From Marasmius tenuissimus (lineage: Eukaryota; Basidiomycota; Agaricomycetes; Agaricales; Marasmiaceae), in NCBI GenBank assembly GCA_029532415.1, contig JAQOTA010000054.1, positions 1,488,001-1,552,000 on the forward strand: DNA of 64,000 bases. The letters run 5' to 3'. This document shows, piece by piece, positions 1-12,583 of the stretch. The notes under the pieces are model-generated. The model ran no database searches. It was not told the origin of the DNA and was given only the letters and a program-made list of their open reading frames with translations. Both the position numbers and the translations under genes were made by a program. Position 1 is the stretch's first letter; each line of letters starts with the position of its first letter.

Positions 1-179
1 GAGCCAGTCGGTAAATCGTGACAATGAGTGCAGTGACGTGCAGAATTGTTGTGCCCACTATTCAATGAATATTGAGTAGAGGTTTGATCAATGAGATCTG
101 TCGGGAGCATTGACTAAATCTTGTCCAGACGAGGAGTCGAGGACCACGTACCTCCAAGACCAGCTATGGATGTCCCCAT
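1..179 (-). CDS. Fungal rhodopsin-like 7TM protein, copy A (5' end only)
   Basis: This is the 5' end of a minus-strand gene that runs off the left edge. Exon 1 (152-179, 28 nt) encodes MGTSIAGLG and ends in phase 1 before a GTACGT donor. Exon 2 starts at 57 after a TAG acceptor and reads VGTTILHVTALIVTIYRLA, the first membrane helix. Size, phase and wording match exon 1 and exon 2 of the copies at 983-2312 and 17407-19436. The family looks like the fungal rhodopsin-domain/PTH11-like integral membrane proteins, whose ligands are mostly unknown. No damage is visible in the part present. The rest lies outside the window, so integrity cannot be judged. Confidence 0.6.
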
Positions 180-982
180 CCAGCGGGCTCCCTCAGTCTC
201 AGTCTCCAAAACCCAACTCGATGATAGCTGGCAGAGAGTAAGTAAGAGCAATCCCTCGAGCCTCAGCCTGACAGTGAGTGATCCGTCAGCCAGATTCCGA
301 CTGGAGTTGCAGGGTTGGACACATAGAAAGGATCATCAATATGATGGGCTGCGGGATACGATTGTGAACCTTGGTATGCCAAGTCAAACGAATCATAATA
401 CAGTCGAACTTATCACTACTGTGCAGCAGTTTCCTGTCAGTGCTTTTAGTCTTCTAGCTAGAGCTCACACTGCACAGCAAGCGTGTGCCCGGTACTAATG
501 GCACCGTTGCCTATCAAGTTTCTTTGCCGCCCAACTCAGAACCTTGACTCCTTAAGAGGCCTGTACAGGGTACCCTATGGCCGGGCCTCGGGACTCCAGG
601 GGTAGATATACAGTAAATCCCGGTCAGAGCCAGTCCCGACTCCCCGACGCCTCGAGAAGCGCCACCGTCGGATCACCCTGAGCATTGAAGCTTGAATTCG
701 CTGAAACTGAATGGGTCGTAGACTGTATCACGAAATATTCTTACATGTACCCACCCTCAATTCTACTAATTGCTACACGTCGAAGATCGCAGATCACCTG
801 CCACCAATCCCATCAATGTCCGGCCCGAGCTGTGGTTCGATGGCCGTCGGTAGATGACGACGGAAACATTATCCATTCTTCATTTGATTTGGGGGTAACG
901 GGGTCTCGAGGACCTGCGTGGGCCTGCACGTTCGCGTTTCGATGACACCCACCCTCATCCACCCTATATTCCGAAACAAGGG
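180..982. other. Gene-free stretch upstream of copy A
   Basis: No coding region with convincing composition or recognisable product was found. It should hold the promoter of copy A and the 3' flank of copy B. Confidence 0.4.
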
Positions 983-2312
983 TCACAAGTCTCGGTTTGT
1001 ACCCTGTGAATCCATCACTCCAGTATGATGATACGACGTTGGAAGACTGTCTTCGTACTCCGATGGTGTAGCACGGAAGATAGAGGACGACAAGTCCCAA
1101 GTAGAATCAGGAGTGTTGCGACTGGGTTCCGAGAGTATCGCTGTCAGGGTGGCACCACTCGTAGAGCGTGCGCGGGTTTCTGTGAGATGTGTAGATGTTA
1201 ATCCCGTTCTATACGTATAGGCGCATTCGGTTTCGTCGTCATGGCCATATTTCGAGAAAATCCTTGGGACTACGATGTGCACGTTGCAAACGATAAGGGC
1301 TACTGCTGCCTGGGGAGTGGATGGCGTGCTTGTTATCAGCTTCCCGAATGGTGGTAAGAATCAACTGAGTACTATCACTCGCCTCGTAATGACATGTTTG
1401 AGCCAACAAGGGATTCCTGCGCAAGATGAACACGTTATGCACGAGAGCGCCGATAAGTGTTGCGATACTTCCGGCAAAGACAGAGATCAAGAGGTTGCGC
1501 TTTGAGCGGGGGAGTTCCATGGCAAGTAATGCTCGAATAGGAATCACGACGAGAAGTACACTGAGCGAGATATCGACTGCGTTGGAGTGTAAGATACTGA
1601 GGGAACACGGAGAGACCATCGATATACACACCAATAGACTGGAATATCATGACGAACAATCGTACGTTCGAGGGACATAGGATTGGGGAGCTTCTTACTC
1701 TCGCTTCGCCCGAATATGAGCACGTAGCCGCCTTGACGACAATGAGAGTGACTGAAGATACCAATGTGCCCGCAATGAGCAAAGAACACGCGACCTTCAG
1801 CTTGCTTGGAACGAGAATGCGACGAATTGAAAGCCATAGGCTTATCCTTGTGAACCTACTCGCGAGAGAAATCAGCATATCTTCACTCGGCATACGAGGA
1901 ATAGACTGACGAAACCAGGATCGTGAAAGAGACGCTCAGTGTCCAGTACAGGCCAGCGTGAGCCCTACCGAACTCGGGAGTTTCAACAGAGAAAAGATCA
2001 TCTGGGAAATGTGTTCTTAATTAAAGCCACCAAATCACCGAGCAGGGATTTTCAAAATCACTTACTTATGCCCGCTAGCAGCCAAACGCAAATTATTTGG
2101 GCGAGTGCTACCAGGGCGGCTATGAACGCGCAGCCATCGTCCCAGGAAAGGCGTCGAATGCGAGCTCGATGACACAGCCTATACGCGGTGACGATGAGTG
2201 CTATCACGTATAGCACGGTTGAACCAACTGAGTGTTATAAATCAGCAGCCTGTTTTCAGGGTAAGGTTGACACAGAAAACGTACCCCGAAGACCAACGAT
2301 TGATGCTGGCAT
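983..2312 (-). pseudogene. Fungal rhodopsin-like 7TM protein, copy B (apparently decayed)
   Basis: The gene follows the copy at 17407-19436 exon by exon. Exon 1 (2285-2312) encodes MPASIVGLRG. Exon 2 (2066-2227) gives helix 1, then RRLSWDDGCAFIAALV, matching RRRFWFDDGLALIAAT in the intact copy. Later exons give RFTRISLWLSIRRIL, a helix around DISLSVLLVVIPIRALL, and AAVALIVCNVHIVVPRIF. Two joints fail. The exon with LYWTLSVSFTIL (about 1909-1993) cannot be joined in phase to the next exon near 1866 with a GT..AG pair. The exon ending LILTTIR (near 1345) has no GT donor where the intact copy has CAG|gtacat. The C-terminal tail is short, ending at 983, and lacks the 300-residue tail of the intact copy. 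A working gene with unusual splicing remains possible. Confidence 0.6.
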
Positions 2313-2784
2313 CTGAGCCACTTCTCCTCGAGGGCGATCCAAGGAACTCTAGCTCTCTCCGTTCGAGGACGTGGAAGCGAGAAAGCAAGATTCGAGTTGC
2401 TCCCCACCTGGCACCATCGAAACCGGGACGATATCACGAATCACCTCAGGGGACGGGAGAAGGAACAGAGTAAGTTAAGTAAGATAGGTACCACCAGACC
2501 GTCGTAGGCCTTGCAAACTCGTATTGGGTTTTGATCGAGAGATGGCTACTATCATGAGCAACTCGTGAAGGACGCGAAGGAAGAACACAAGGTTCCACTC
2601 GACTCCCCCAGAAACAGGTTGTATAGGCAAAGTTGAAAGGAACATCGCGGTGACCGACAAGCCGCAAAATGGCCCTGACGGGCTCGCTTTGGCTAGACTC
2701 AGTGCCAGTACCGTAAACAAAAATTCCCACGTAAGTAGCACGGGAATCCTCTACTCACCTCGCCGCATTACCCGACTGCCAGCA
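2313..2784. other. Divergent intergenic region
   Basis: This is 472 bp between the starts of rhodopsin-like copy B (-) and AVL9 (+). It must hold the AVL9 promoter. No RNA gene or clear motif was recognised. Confidence 0.4.
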
Positions 2785-5700
2785 ATGTCTCTTCCTCAAC
2801 ACCACGACGACCGTGATCAGTATCTTGACGACGACGACACAGCTTCACAACGCTCCATCTCACTTTCGTCACCTTCAAACTCTCAAAGAAACTCACTCAA
2901 ACAAAGCTATGGAGGAAAAGGTCACGCCGAGCTTCTTGCTCAGCTCAACCTTTCGTCATCGTCTTCAGCGACATCACGGCTAGCAGAGATAGAGAAACAA
3001 CAGGATAAGGAAGAGAAGGAAACCTCAATCCCAAATCCTTCGACGTCGACACCTACGTCTCTCGGAACAAGACCTAACTCGTCAGACTTCACCGAGACCG
3101 AGACAGACAACGCCAGTTTACACACCCGTTTGGAGGATTTGGAATCACCCAACACTTCCGTCGCACCCTCTATCATATCCTCCAAAGACGTCGAATCAGC
3201 ACCGCCGAGCGCTGTCGAGAAAGACACCGCTTATCCACCCCAGGCGCACCGTTCAGAACCTTACGTGGGAGATAGAACGTCCATAGCATCGGTATCATCG
3301 ACGGGAACAGGAAAGAAGGCTCGCCCTGAATCAATGCTAGTAACGAATATACCGCAGGGAAAGCTCATATTGGGTGTTGCATTGGTAGATTTTAATCACT
3401 TGGTGCGTGATTGAAGTCTATTCTACTACGTTCTTGGTGCTCACATCAACGTATGTCCGTAGGTCGGACCTAAGATTGAGTATTCGAGGGGAGAGATATT
3501 CGAAGATGAGGAGATTGGAAAGATGTTACCCTTCCTTGCGCTTCCCGATGGTGCCCACTTGGTAAGTCACCTCTGTTTCTCACCGCCCGGGCTAGTCAAC
3601 TGACACAGCACACCTAATAGACCGCGGAGGATTACTCGTATTTCCACATCGTACCTACATCTGTCCCCAATCCGACGACGATCTTCGGTATATCGTGAGT
3701 TTTACGTCTCGAGTCATGAGTAGCAACTAAGGTCGCTAACCGAAATCTTTGTAGGTGCAACCAACAAATATCTTCTTCAGCTCTCCTCGTCAAAGGACCC
3801 GACGTGACGCGCTCTACGGTACAAAAGGCTGTTGTCGTCTTGGCTTCAAAACCAGTTTTTGGTCCAATACGGTATGTTGTCGTGAATCGATGGGTTGGTT
3901 GGGCGTTGACATTGTACTTTGTACGCGCAGTGATAAACTCGGCGTTGTGACAACAGCTTTGTTCCACCAGAGAGATTTCACCTCGTTGGATATTCTGGAC
4001 GCTTTCGCCGACTCTCTCGAACCGTCTCTGAGAGGTCAATTGACAGAGAGCGGGCTGTACATGGGAACGAGCTTGCGATCTCTGGTTCAGACATTCCGGC
4101 ACCGTACCCTCACTCTCGTCAAGGCACTTATGGTTCAGAAAAGGGTGCGTGTCTTGTATGTCGGGACGTTCGGCTATTGACGTTCGCTTTCACAAGATAA
4201 TGTTTACCTCGCACCCCGTCGAAAGATTATGCACATACCAATATTCTCTAGTCTCGCTACTTCCGGATCTTTTGCAAACTCTGGATGACTGTGGATCACC
4301 GCCTCTAGCGAGCAGAGGAGCTACGCTCGAGAGACCGACTGAGCTCAAGACAAGCGACCAGAAGAGTATGAGGAGGTATCTAGGTCTACCGCTCGATCTG
4401 TTCGGAAAGGTACGCTATGAACTCAAATTTGTTCAAAATCGTTTTTCTTACCCGCGTGCTTTTTTTTCTTGTCTAGGACGCGTTCTTCCAGCCATATCTA
4501 CCATTACAACAATTGGATATGCTGAAGGAAACCAAGAGCTGGCTTTGCGGGAGCACCAACTCGATCGTGACGCAACAGAAGGAAGTGGATTTGTTGGCGA
4601 ATGTACGTTTCCTCCGTTCTGCTCTGTTTTGGAGTTGTTCCCACTCACTTGGAGTACAGGCTGAGACTGGTACGGTCGAATTTCGTAACCTCACGGATCC
4701 ACGACTGGAAGCGAAGGTGGCTTTGACTCCAGCTGATCGGAAATGGATGGACGATATTATTCGTGATGTTCAGGAAACCGGGGAAGGAGGGATGCAGTTT
4801 AGAGGGAGTGATGATTATCTACGAGTGAAGGTAACATCCTTCTCCCTCCCCTCCCCTCCCTCCCCACCTCTCTAACTTTATTATCCTTTCAGTTCGAAGA
4901 GTACATCTCTGCGGCGTTGGCAGCTGTGAGATATAAAGATTTCTTGGCGAAAACGGAAGGTGCTGGTGTAGTTGGTGGAACTGGTGCGGAGGCTAGTTCG
5001 GCGGAGGATTTTAATCCGCTTTGGATTGCGGAGTTTAAGCACTGTAATGCGTATGAGACGTGGGATCGAACGACGGATCCTTCGTTGTTTGATATTGTTG
5101 AGCCGAGGTAAGAGTGCAGAGGGGGGTTTCTGTTCGTTGACGCGTTGCTAACACCTTTTTCTGTAGACACCCTTGTGTAGACAAACCCACGATCGTTGGG
5201 GACATCGGGCTACGTTTCCAAGAAGGCATTCAAGATTTGAAGTTGGACCAACAACTCGCACCGGCACGAGAGGCAGTCTCGAGGACGTTCACTGCTGGAT
5301 CAACGAGTTTCTTTAACGCCGTTGAAGGGGTTAAGGCGAGGTGGAATCGGCCTCCTCCTTCTCCTTCTTCTGCTACGGGGACGAATTCTCCCCCGATCGA
5401 GGTGGTTAGTAAGGCGGAGTTGGATGGTGCACCTGTTCCTCCGGAGCCCGCTGCCCCCAGTGGGCCGTCGTCTACGGTGTTTGGAGGGTTTGGAAGACCT
5501 AGTTTGTGGTCGAGGAGGACTTCTACGGCTTCTACGTCTTCCGCGGCGTCGGGGTCGTCTCAGACTGGTACGCCGACTGCTGGGGCTATCGTGGAGTCTC
5601 CTAAAGAAACGCAGGCGCCTGCGCCTGCATCGACCTGGGGGTCGTTCGTTGGGAGGTTCTCTCTGTCGAGAGCGAATACCACTCAGGCACCAGGTCATGA

Positions 5701-6139
5701 ACGCAGCGCGAGTGCGTCGGTGGAGAGTCTCGATGATACGTTCGACAACAACAACGACGCGGGTCGGGATTCGGGACCTTCGTCGACGAGGAACAGCACT
5801 GTTAGTGTTAGTAGCAGTTATAAGGTGGAGGTGTCGCCGTTGGATGATGATGAGATGGGGTATGGTGATAAAGTGCCGGAGAGGGAGAAAGAGAAGGAGA
5901 AGGAGTCGAAGCCAGAGGTCCCGTCTACGCCTGTTTCTGAATCTTCGGAACCCAAGGTAGAGGAACCTGCGACACCGGTGTCGAAGAAGAGTTTTGAGGA
6001 ACCTAAAACTCCGGTTGCTTCGAGGACTGCGGTTCCCCCTGTTCCTCCTGTACCGACAACGAACGCTTCACATACGCGGACGATATCGGAAGTTTCGGAT
6101 ATGGATACGGATGCTGCGTATTCGGGAGTTGCTTTGTAG
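2785..6139 (+). CDS. AVL9: AVL9/DENN-family late secretory pathway protein
   Basis: Ten exons (2785-3402, 3463-3561, 3621-3694, 3755-3871, 3931-4144, 4197-4409, 4477-4602, 4660-4830, 4893-5107, 5167-6139) encode 939 residues. Residues 1-190 are Ser/Thr-rich and probably disordered. The AVL9 domain starts at about 193 with LILGVALVDFNHLVGPKIEY, continues through MLPFLALPDGAHL, the TAEDYSYFHIVP segment and KAVVVLASKPVFGPI, and closes near residue 645. The last ~295 residues are low in complexity (Ser, Pro, Glu). In yeast, Avl9 acts in exocytic transport from the Golgi, and its fold is DENN-like, so Rab-linked vesicle traffic is the expected role. Start chosen: first ATG of the open frame before the acidic DDRDQYLDDDD stretch. 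All junctions are GT..AG. Confidence 0.93.
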
Positions 6140-7200
6140 GGGGTTCTTTGATTTGGTTATTATCGTTCACGTATCATACATTCCTCAACACATCCAAATA
6201 TTCTCAAACATTGTATTTTAGCCCCTAGAACCGTAACGTTAAACGTACCGAGCGGGATTCTCTGGTATCTAGAGGAAGGATTTAGACCTGATTTAGACTT
6301 GAAAGCTTGACTTGTCACGCTGTTTTTTCTCGTGACCGTGACTAAAAAAGACTCCCACGTTCCTTAACTTACATAACGTCCAGCTCGAGTTTGGCCTGAG
6401 GAGTCGTACTCTTTCAACAACCTCAGTCTACTGGTGCTTCGTTCTCCTGCCTCGTTCTCCTGCTACCCGCGACGTACAGCGGCCTATTCCCGATACTTGG
6501 GAGAGGTGTGCTGAGACGAGTTCGACTCCGTCATCCGTGTTTCAGGATAAGCACCCCAAATCTCACTCAGAATTCGAGTTCCCTGCCACCGTTGACAATG
6601 ATCGCCGCTTTTGACCTTGGCAGGCCTCATACCCCGCTTTCTTTATCATAAGTAGGCAATAACTGTCGACCTCAATGAGGAATACTCCCGCCCAGGGTGT
6701 GAGAGATACATCTCACAGTAAGTAATCCTGAAGGTTGGTCCATGATCGATTCATCTTGGTGTATCCAGACGACGTTTTTGTCAACTCCTACCGAAGGTGC
6801 TGTGCTCGACCAACTCGGCCACGCACTGAACTTGGTTCAAGTCAACAGCTTTCGTTCCAGTCAACAGCTTTCAGCGTGGATAGAACGCCCATCTGATATA
6901 TTTGGGGTACTTGGATATGCCCTCGTTGACAGCTTTATACCGCTCGCTCCCTGTCCACGTTCATCCAAATGAATGAAAGTCCTAGTCTTCTTTGATGTTT
7001 GCTGTGTCAGCTCTGGACCTTCTGACGACCTTCCGTTCATATTGATCACGCTCGCCAACAGCCTCATCAGACATCTCTCCTTGCCTGTCGGACGTCCTTA
7101 TCCTTTAAAAGCCCTTGCCCCCTTACCTGCACACACTCGAGAACCCACACTCCCTCCACAGCGATTCTCAAGATCCTGTCTCCGATAGTATGCACTTCTG
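6140..7200. other. Intergenic region between AVL9 and the HeLo-like gene
   Basis: No gene is supported in these 1.06 kb. A short direct repeat (GTCAACAGCTTTC) occurs twice near 6841-6871. A TTTAAAA box about 95 bp before 7201 could be the TATA element of the next gene. Confidence 0.4.
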
Positions 7201-8890
7201 ATGGCAGCGCAGACCGCTGAAGGGCCCCAGCGGCTCGAAGCCCGTCTCCGCGGTTTAGCGGATGCTCTGGTCAGTCCAAGTCACATTGATCCCTGAACGC
7301 CGTGGACATGCATACTCACAGCTCTGTCAATGTAGCGCGCCACAGATAATGAGCACCCTCTCCTTGAGGTTGCGCACGATGCATGCTATTTCATGACAGA
7401 CTTGATCACGAAGGATCGAGGTCATTCAACGAACGACAGAGGTTATCGAGGGTTTTATAAGTAAGTCCCGTCTGGTTGTGACATCTCCTAGCCCAGACTC
7501 TGTATCTGATGCCCTGAAAGAGTTGTGCAGGATATTATCAAGCTCTTCGAAAATCGGCAGAATAGGCCTGAAATGACTGGATTGCGATGTAAACTTGCTT
7601 CAATCAAGTTGAAGAAGAAATGCAGCGAGCTTAGACGGGAGCTCAAAAGGGAGTTCAAGAATTCTTCTGGGGTGAGCTGTCGGGTCCTTCTCGCTCTTCG
7701 ATAACGCCAGCTCGAACCCTTGTACAACTAGGCTCCCCGATACACATGGGAGAATGGCTTGGTCCTCGCCGGCGGTGTCGTTTCTACGCTCAGCGGCGTT
7801 TCTGAGATCTGCGGCGTTCCTGGCTTGAAACCTGTGGGGACTGTGTTACAGCAGCTCGGGGAGCTGGTCAAGGTATGCCCCTTGTGGTCGTGGATTCATT
7901 CTGTACTAACGTTCTCCTTTCCTTCTAGACCCTGCGCGGCAACATGGAAGAGATCAACAATCTTCTCTACCTTGCTACTCGCATTTTCAACGACTTGTCG
8001 GCGAAGATACAGGATCAAATGCATTCCAACGGAACTGCCATCGAGCTGACGGAAGAGCTGACGCGACATATAGAAGCCTTTGGACGGTGAGTTTCATTTC
8101 GCATGCAGGCCTCAGTTTTTTTTTTTTTTGAGAGCTAGAACTGATACGCGGGGCAATTTAACGCAGGATCCTCAATCGTATTCGCGGCTACGTTGAGAAG
8201 CTCGGGCGCAAGACCCTCGCTAAGCGTTGCCTGCGAGTGAGTGCGACCAAAGAAGATTTAGCTGGTTTCAGGAAGGAGCTGATGGATGTGCATATGATAT
8301 TCATGGTGAGCTTCCAAGTCATCCTTTTTTTGCTTGGGCTGATCTCGTTTCTTCACTTCGGGTGTCTAATTTATCCTGTTAGACGAGTAGTGTCTGTGCC
8401 ATCCGTCTGGAAGTACATGGTATTGCTCGTTCGCTAAACAACAATGACACATCCAAAGTCAAAGAAGACCTGGTGGCCCTAAGGGACGCGCAGACGGAGA
8501 CCATAGTGAGTTTCTGATTTTTCCGTTCGAGAAGTAGCATCTGACTCATTCGATCAGACGAGTGTGATCAGAGTGGACAATGCCGTTCAGTCACTCAGTA
8601 AGGCGGTCCACGACGGCGATGCACCTAGAGTCACCAGGGAAGACCTCGCGGTTTTCAGAAAGGAGTTTGGGGATGCACAGACGGAATTAGTGGTGAGTTT
8701 TTATATATGTTCTCGATTCGAGAAGTTTACATGTTCTCATGTCTACTAGACGAATGTGATCCGGCTCGAAGTGGACGATGCTTTTCGATCGCACCAGGCA
8801 GCCCAAGTTGCTGCCGCTTTCAAAGTTGTCGGTTTTTTATACGGGGGCCTTGGGGGCGGGGCTTCCCGAATCATAAATTTCAAATCTTGA
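7201..8890 (+). CDS. HeLo/MLKL-like helical-bundle protein with duplicated C-terminal exons
   Basis: Nine exons (7201-7269, 7336-7460, 7521-7671, 7732-7872, 7929-8086, 8167-8305, 8383-8505, 8558-8692, 8750-8890) give 393 residues. Residues 116-260 resemble the N-terminal four-helix bundle (HeLo/MLKL type) common in agaricomycete cell-death and NLR-associated proteins: VSEICGVPGLKPVGTVLQQL, then NMEEINNLLYLATRIFNDL and a long basic helix ending near AKRCLR. No NACHT/NB-ARC, kinase or lipase domain follows. Exons 6 to 9 repeat one unit (TSVIRVDNAVQSLSKAV, TREDLAVFRKEFGDAQTELV), each new unit starting with ACG after a phase-0 acceptor. The protein ends in a glycine-rich stretch, GFLYGGLGGGASRI. 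A membrane-targeting or death-related role is inferred by family only. Upstream ATGs are blocked by stops. Confidence 0.7.
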
Positions 8891-10471
8891 ACTGTTTCTC
8901 ATTCTTATAGACTACAACTTACTTGACCTCAACAAGTCTTCATCGATCGTCTTCAAGCGCCCCCACTCTGTATCGCAGGGCTATCGCGCTACCGGTCCAC
9001 GAGTCTCGCAAATTTTCTCTCCTTCGCTTTTCCCTTTTCCCTTTTCCCTTTTTTCCGTTTTTACTCTTACGACCCACTGCTGCCAGCCTTGCTGTAGATA
9101 GACGTAGAGCAATAATCACAACAGGTGGCACCAACTTCGGCGCGCGAAATATTGGAAGGGAAAGCTAAAAGGGATCAAAAGCCTTTCCCACGAGTAGATA
9201 ATGATATTTTCCCTCCGGGGTTTCTTTCTTTCTATGGCAGTTTTGTATGCTCTTTCCCCTCCGAAAAAACCTATATATTTCCCCAGACAAACATCAAGAA
9301 ATTTGACAGGCTTTTGAGTGATATCCTTTGTGCTGAATGATACCTTTTCTGGCAGGGGTATGACCTATTTTACCCGTAGCATGTAACCAATATTACTTCT
9401 GGAGAATAACGTGGGCACTGAGACTTTTGAAAGAGGGCACGAAGAGGCTATAGGAAGGTTACTGAGCTGGGAGCCATAATTTGCGGCCAAAAAGGTTGAT
9501 TGAACTGTTGACATTCACTCTAGGTTGATGTCTTGGGGGTACTATAGTGGGGTACAAGTCCATAAGAGAGATTAGGTGTGGATTTTAGTGGCAACGTAGC
9601 GGGAGACCGTATCTGAGGTGCATCTGCACAAAGGCGCGTCGCGCCCACGTTATTCTCGAGGCGTAATTCCCAAAACATGACTGCAGCAATACAGTTTGGA
9701 TTATTTTCGTTATCCCGGGCGGGATGTCAATAATTTGAGTCCTTATTTCCCCAGCGGGAAAGCTCTCGGCTTTCTCTTCCTATTCCGGGCGAGAAACAAG
9801 GAACTTACTGGACGAAAAATAAATGATACTACTATTCCTTTGTCGAACGTAAAATACCATCTCCTACACGTGGGAAAAATATATTATCCGGTTTGGTTTC
9901 CCCTTTATCTTTCCCCTCTAATTTTCCTTGCACAATAGTCGGCCCCGCCTGTTGTGAATAAAAGCTCTGTCTGGTTTATACTGAGACTGAGAGATCCGAC
10001 CTTACAATTTTATAAACCCCTCAGTCTATTGCTCTCTGCAGCTGCTCTCTAGAGTCTACACCCCAAGAATCCGCTGAAAACCCTCATCCAACCCATCACG
10101 GGCCAACATTTCTTCCACTCATACTTGCCTGAGTAGTAATTACATAAGCTTTTTACGGGATATGGCGTCATGAAATATTTCCATTTTGTGCGGGTGTCAG
10201 AGGGGCTACTGTAAACACTAGACAACACTACACTCCTTCTTTTGCCCTGGACGGTGACCATCGACGACAAAGCAAGTCCGCTCGTCGACCTCGATAGTGA
10301 CTATCGGCTCCTATAATCACTTCAAGGTCAAAGTCATCGACGACTCAGACTAGTGGCCAGTCAATAGGTGGGTATCGGCTATTGCGACGAGCAAGGCTTA
10401 GCTGACGAATTTTCAGGTGTTAGGCCTCCCTTCATTCATTCCACAGTAACGATTAACGACCTCTTACGACA
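8891..10471. other. Intergenic region, no gene seen
   Basis: This 1.58-kb stretch carries pyrimidine-rich CCCTTTT repeats near 9030-9055 and AT-rich tracts. Open frames are short and resemble no protein I know. It may hold old, unrecognisable repeat DNA. Confidence 0.35.
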
Positions 10472-12258
10472 ATGTCAACCCCAACCCCCTCCCCAGTGTC
10501 GATTTTGACATTACTATCGACACCAGGCCATATCCTAGCCTATTCCCTCCCACTGTTTTTTCTGTCGTTGGTGTTGACGTTTGCTGGGGCGTTTTTGACG
10601 TTGGATCGGACGAGGGTGTTTAGATCCAAGAGTCTGGATATGCCGGGTGGGTTATCAACGAAGAGAGGAAAGTTTGAAAGGTGGTTCAAGATGGAAGGAG
10701 GTGTGGGAGGTGTGGTTACCGGGTGGATGTTTGGTTGTGAGTACACATACACATACACATTACGCCCGCTTCCCGAATCTAACTCTCCCCTCGTAGTCCA
10801 CCTCTCAACATTCCTCGCACTCTCCCTCCCCTCCCTCCCCAACACCAAAATCTCCACTCCCCTATCGTCATCCTCCTTCCTCGCACTATACATCCTCGTC
10901 TCACTAACCACCTCCTTCCTCGGCGGTCGCTTCAAATACGTCGCACTCACCACCGGAGGTCTCCTGGGCGGCACAACCTTCTCACTCGCCTTAAGCGTCA
11001 TAACCCACCCAACCCTCCTCACCCGACTCGTCTTCCTCGCCATCACAACCCCCATCCTCACCTTGTTCACCTTGTTACCCCTCGTACGATTCCAACACGG
11101 GGCGTTGAGGTTCGCGCTTTCGTCGACGGGGGCGTTTGGGTTGGTGACGTCTATAGCGTTGTTGGGGGGGGAGGAGGGGGATGTGCAAGCGGGCGTTTGG
11201 TGGTGTCGGTTGTTTGTGAGGGATGGGGAGGGGTGGGGGACGGGGAAGGAGAAGGGGCTTTGTGTGGGGTATTGTATGTTTTTGATTACGGGGACGGTGG
11301 TGGATTGGGCGTTGAGGAGGAGGTTTGGGGAGTGTCCTGATGAGGTACGTTCCTGTCCGGTGTGCGTTTTTTTGGGTGTTGACGACGGTTTGAAGAAATG
11401 GGACTCGTATCTGGCTTCGTATACGACGAATGGGAATCTTCCTGATCGTGCGGGGACGTTTAAACCTGCGACTTCGTTGTGGGATCGGTTGACGAAGAAG
11501 AACAAAGCGGGGGTGGATGAGAAGGATCCGATGATTTTCCCGGAGGATAGCAAGGATCCTTTGGATGGGTTACCGCCTTATGCGTATGATTCGCCTCTCA
11601 AGAAACATAGGCGGAGGACTAGGGAAGCTGTCAAGTTTCGACCTTTGGGAGACGATGGGGATGTTTCTTCCGATGACGACGACGACGACGTATGGAACGA
11701 CCAAGTGAAGAGACCGTGGCTCCGACACGCCACTTCGTCGTCTGCGTCTACACTAGTCGGCGGAGACGAGTTGCATGGGTTCAAATCGAAAAAGACAATG
11801 TACGAGTTGGATCCTTCAAAGACGGGACATCTCCGGAAACCACCCCCGGTCACGTTCACTACGCCGGAGATTGACTATGACAGGGAGATTCGAGAGTTGA
11901 GGGAGAAGAAGAAGGTGAAGGGGATGGGTGAGGGTGAGGTTCCTGATTATTCTGATCGGGAGGAGGATATCACGGCTGGGGTGAGACCGTTGGCTGGATC
12001 GAGGAAGATGTCGTTGGCGGATTCGAACGCTTCGGGGTCTACGATGGTGGGTGGCTCGACGCCGATGGCTGTGCCTGCTACGCCGTCGTTGATCAAGGCT
12101 TTGGATCGGGTTGCTATGGCTCAGAAGGATGCGTTTGGGGCGCCGGTGGGGGGTTGCCTAGTGTGAGTGAGGAAGAGAGGAAGGAGGGAAGAGGACAGAA
12201 GTGGGAGGTGTTTTGGCAGGAGGTCAAGGAGAAGACTTCAAAGGACGATTTGAGGTAG
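10472..12258 (+). CDS. TMEM198/DUF4203-like multi-pass membrane protein, C-terminal frameshift
   Basis: Exons are 10472-10736, 10797-11344 and 11396 onward. Both introns (60 and 51 nt) are multiples of three without stops, so a naive reading runs through them. Around seven hydrophobic helices lie in residues 15-270, followed by DEKWDSYLASY and NLPDRAGTFKP, which I recognise from fungal TMEM198-like proteins, and then an acidic disordered tail. As read, the frame stops at 12164-12166 (TGA). One base later the other frame gives LPSVSEEERKEGRGQKWEVF and stops at 12258, which looks like the true C-terminus. The break is at the six-G run 12148-12153, where one more G would restore the frame. The function of fungal members is unknown. 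Confidence 0.75.
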
Positions 12259-12583
12259 TGCCTTGTTGGACTATTTTCTCTCTTCACGACCCCGACGACG
12301 TTCATTTCTGCTAGTTTCACGAATTTTAATGATCATGTTGTGTGTAGTTTTTTAGCTTATTAGTTATCTCTATTACTTTCTGTGTTTCCTGAGTGGATGC
12401 TTTGCGGCGTTCGGACGAATCGGAACGGCGCGGTATCTCGGCTCCAAGATCCCGAATGGGTGCTCCTCAGGTTATCGAGCACTGCCTGTTACCTGTTACC
12501 CGCCATATAACGACCCCACCTCACTTTGTCCTTAGATGGCAACGTCGACCTGCCCAATCCTCCACTGACCGACCCACCCACCG
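12259..12583. other. Short intergenic region
   Basis: These 325 bp separate the TMEM198-like gene from the secreted protein. An AT-rich segment near 12320-12380 may serve 3'-end formation. Nothing else was recognised. Confidence 0.35.

Noticed and set aside
5300..5960. Arg-rich and Leu-rich frames overlapping the AVL9 tail on both strands
   Set aside because: Low-complexity Ser/Pro codons of AVL9 read in other frames; no independent support.
8000..9000. Idea that the HeLo-like gene is the N-terminus of a larger NLR
   Set aside because: The last exon ends in a stop at 8890, and no P-loop or repeat domain was found in the next 1.5 kb on this strand.
10540..11553. Long minus-strand open frame (337 codons) opposite the TMEM198-like gene
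   Set aside because: It lies antisense to conserved helices and DRAGTF-type wording on the plus strand, and its own product has no domain or splice context. It is a shadow of GC-rich coding sequence.
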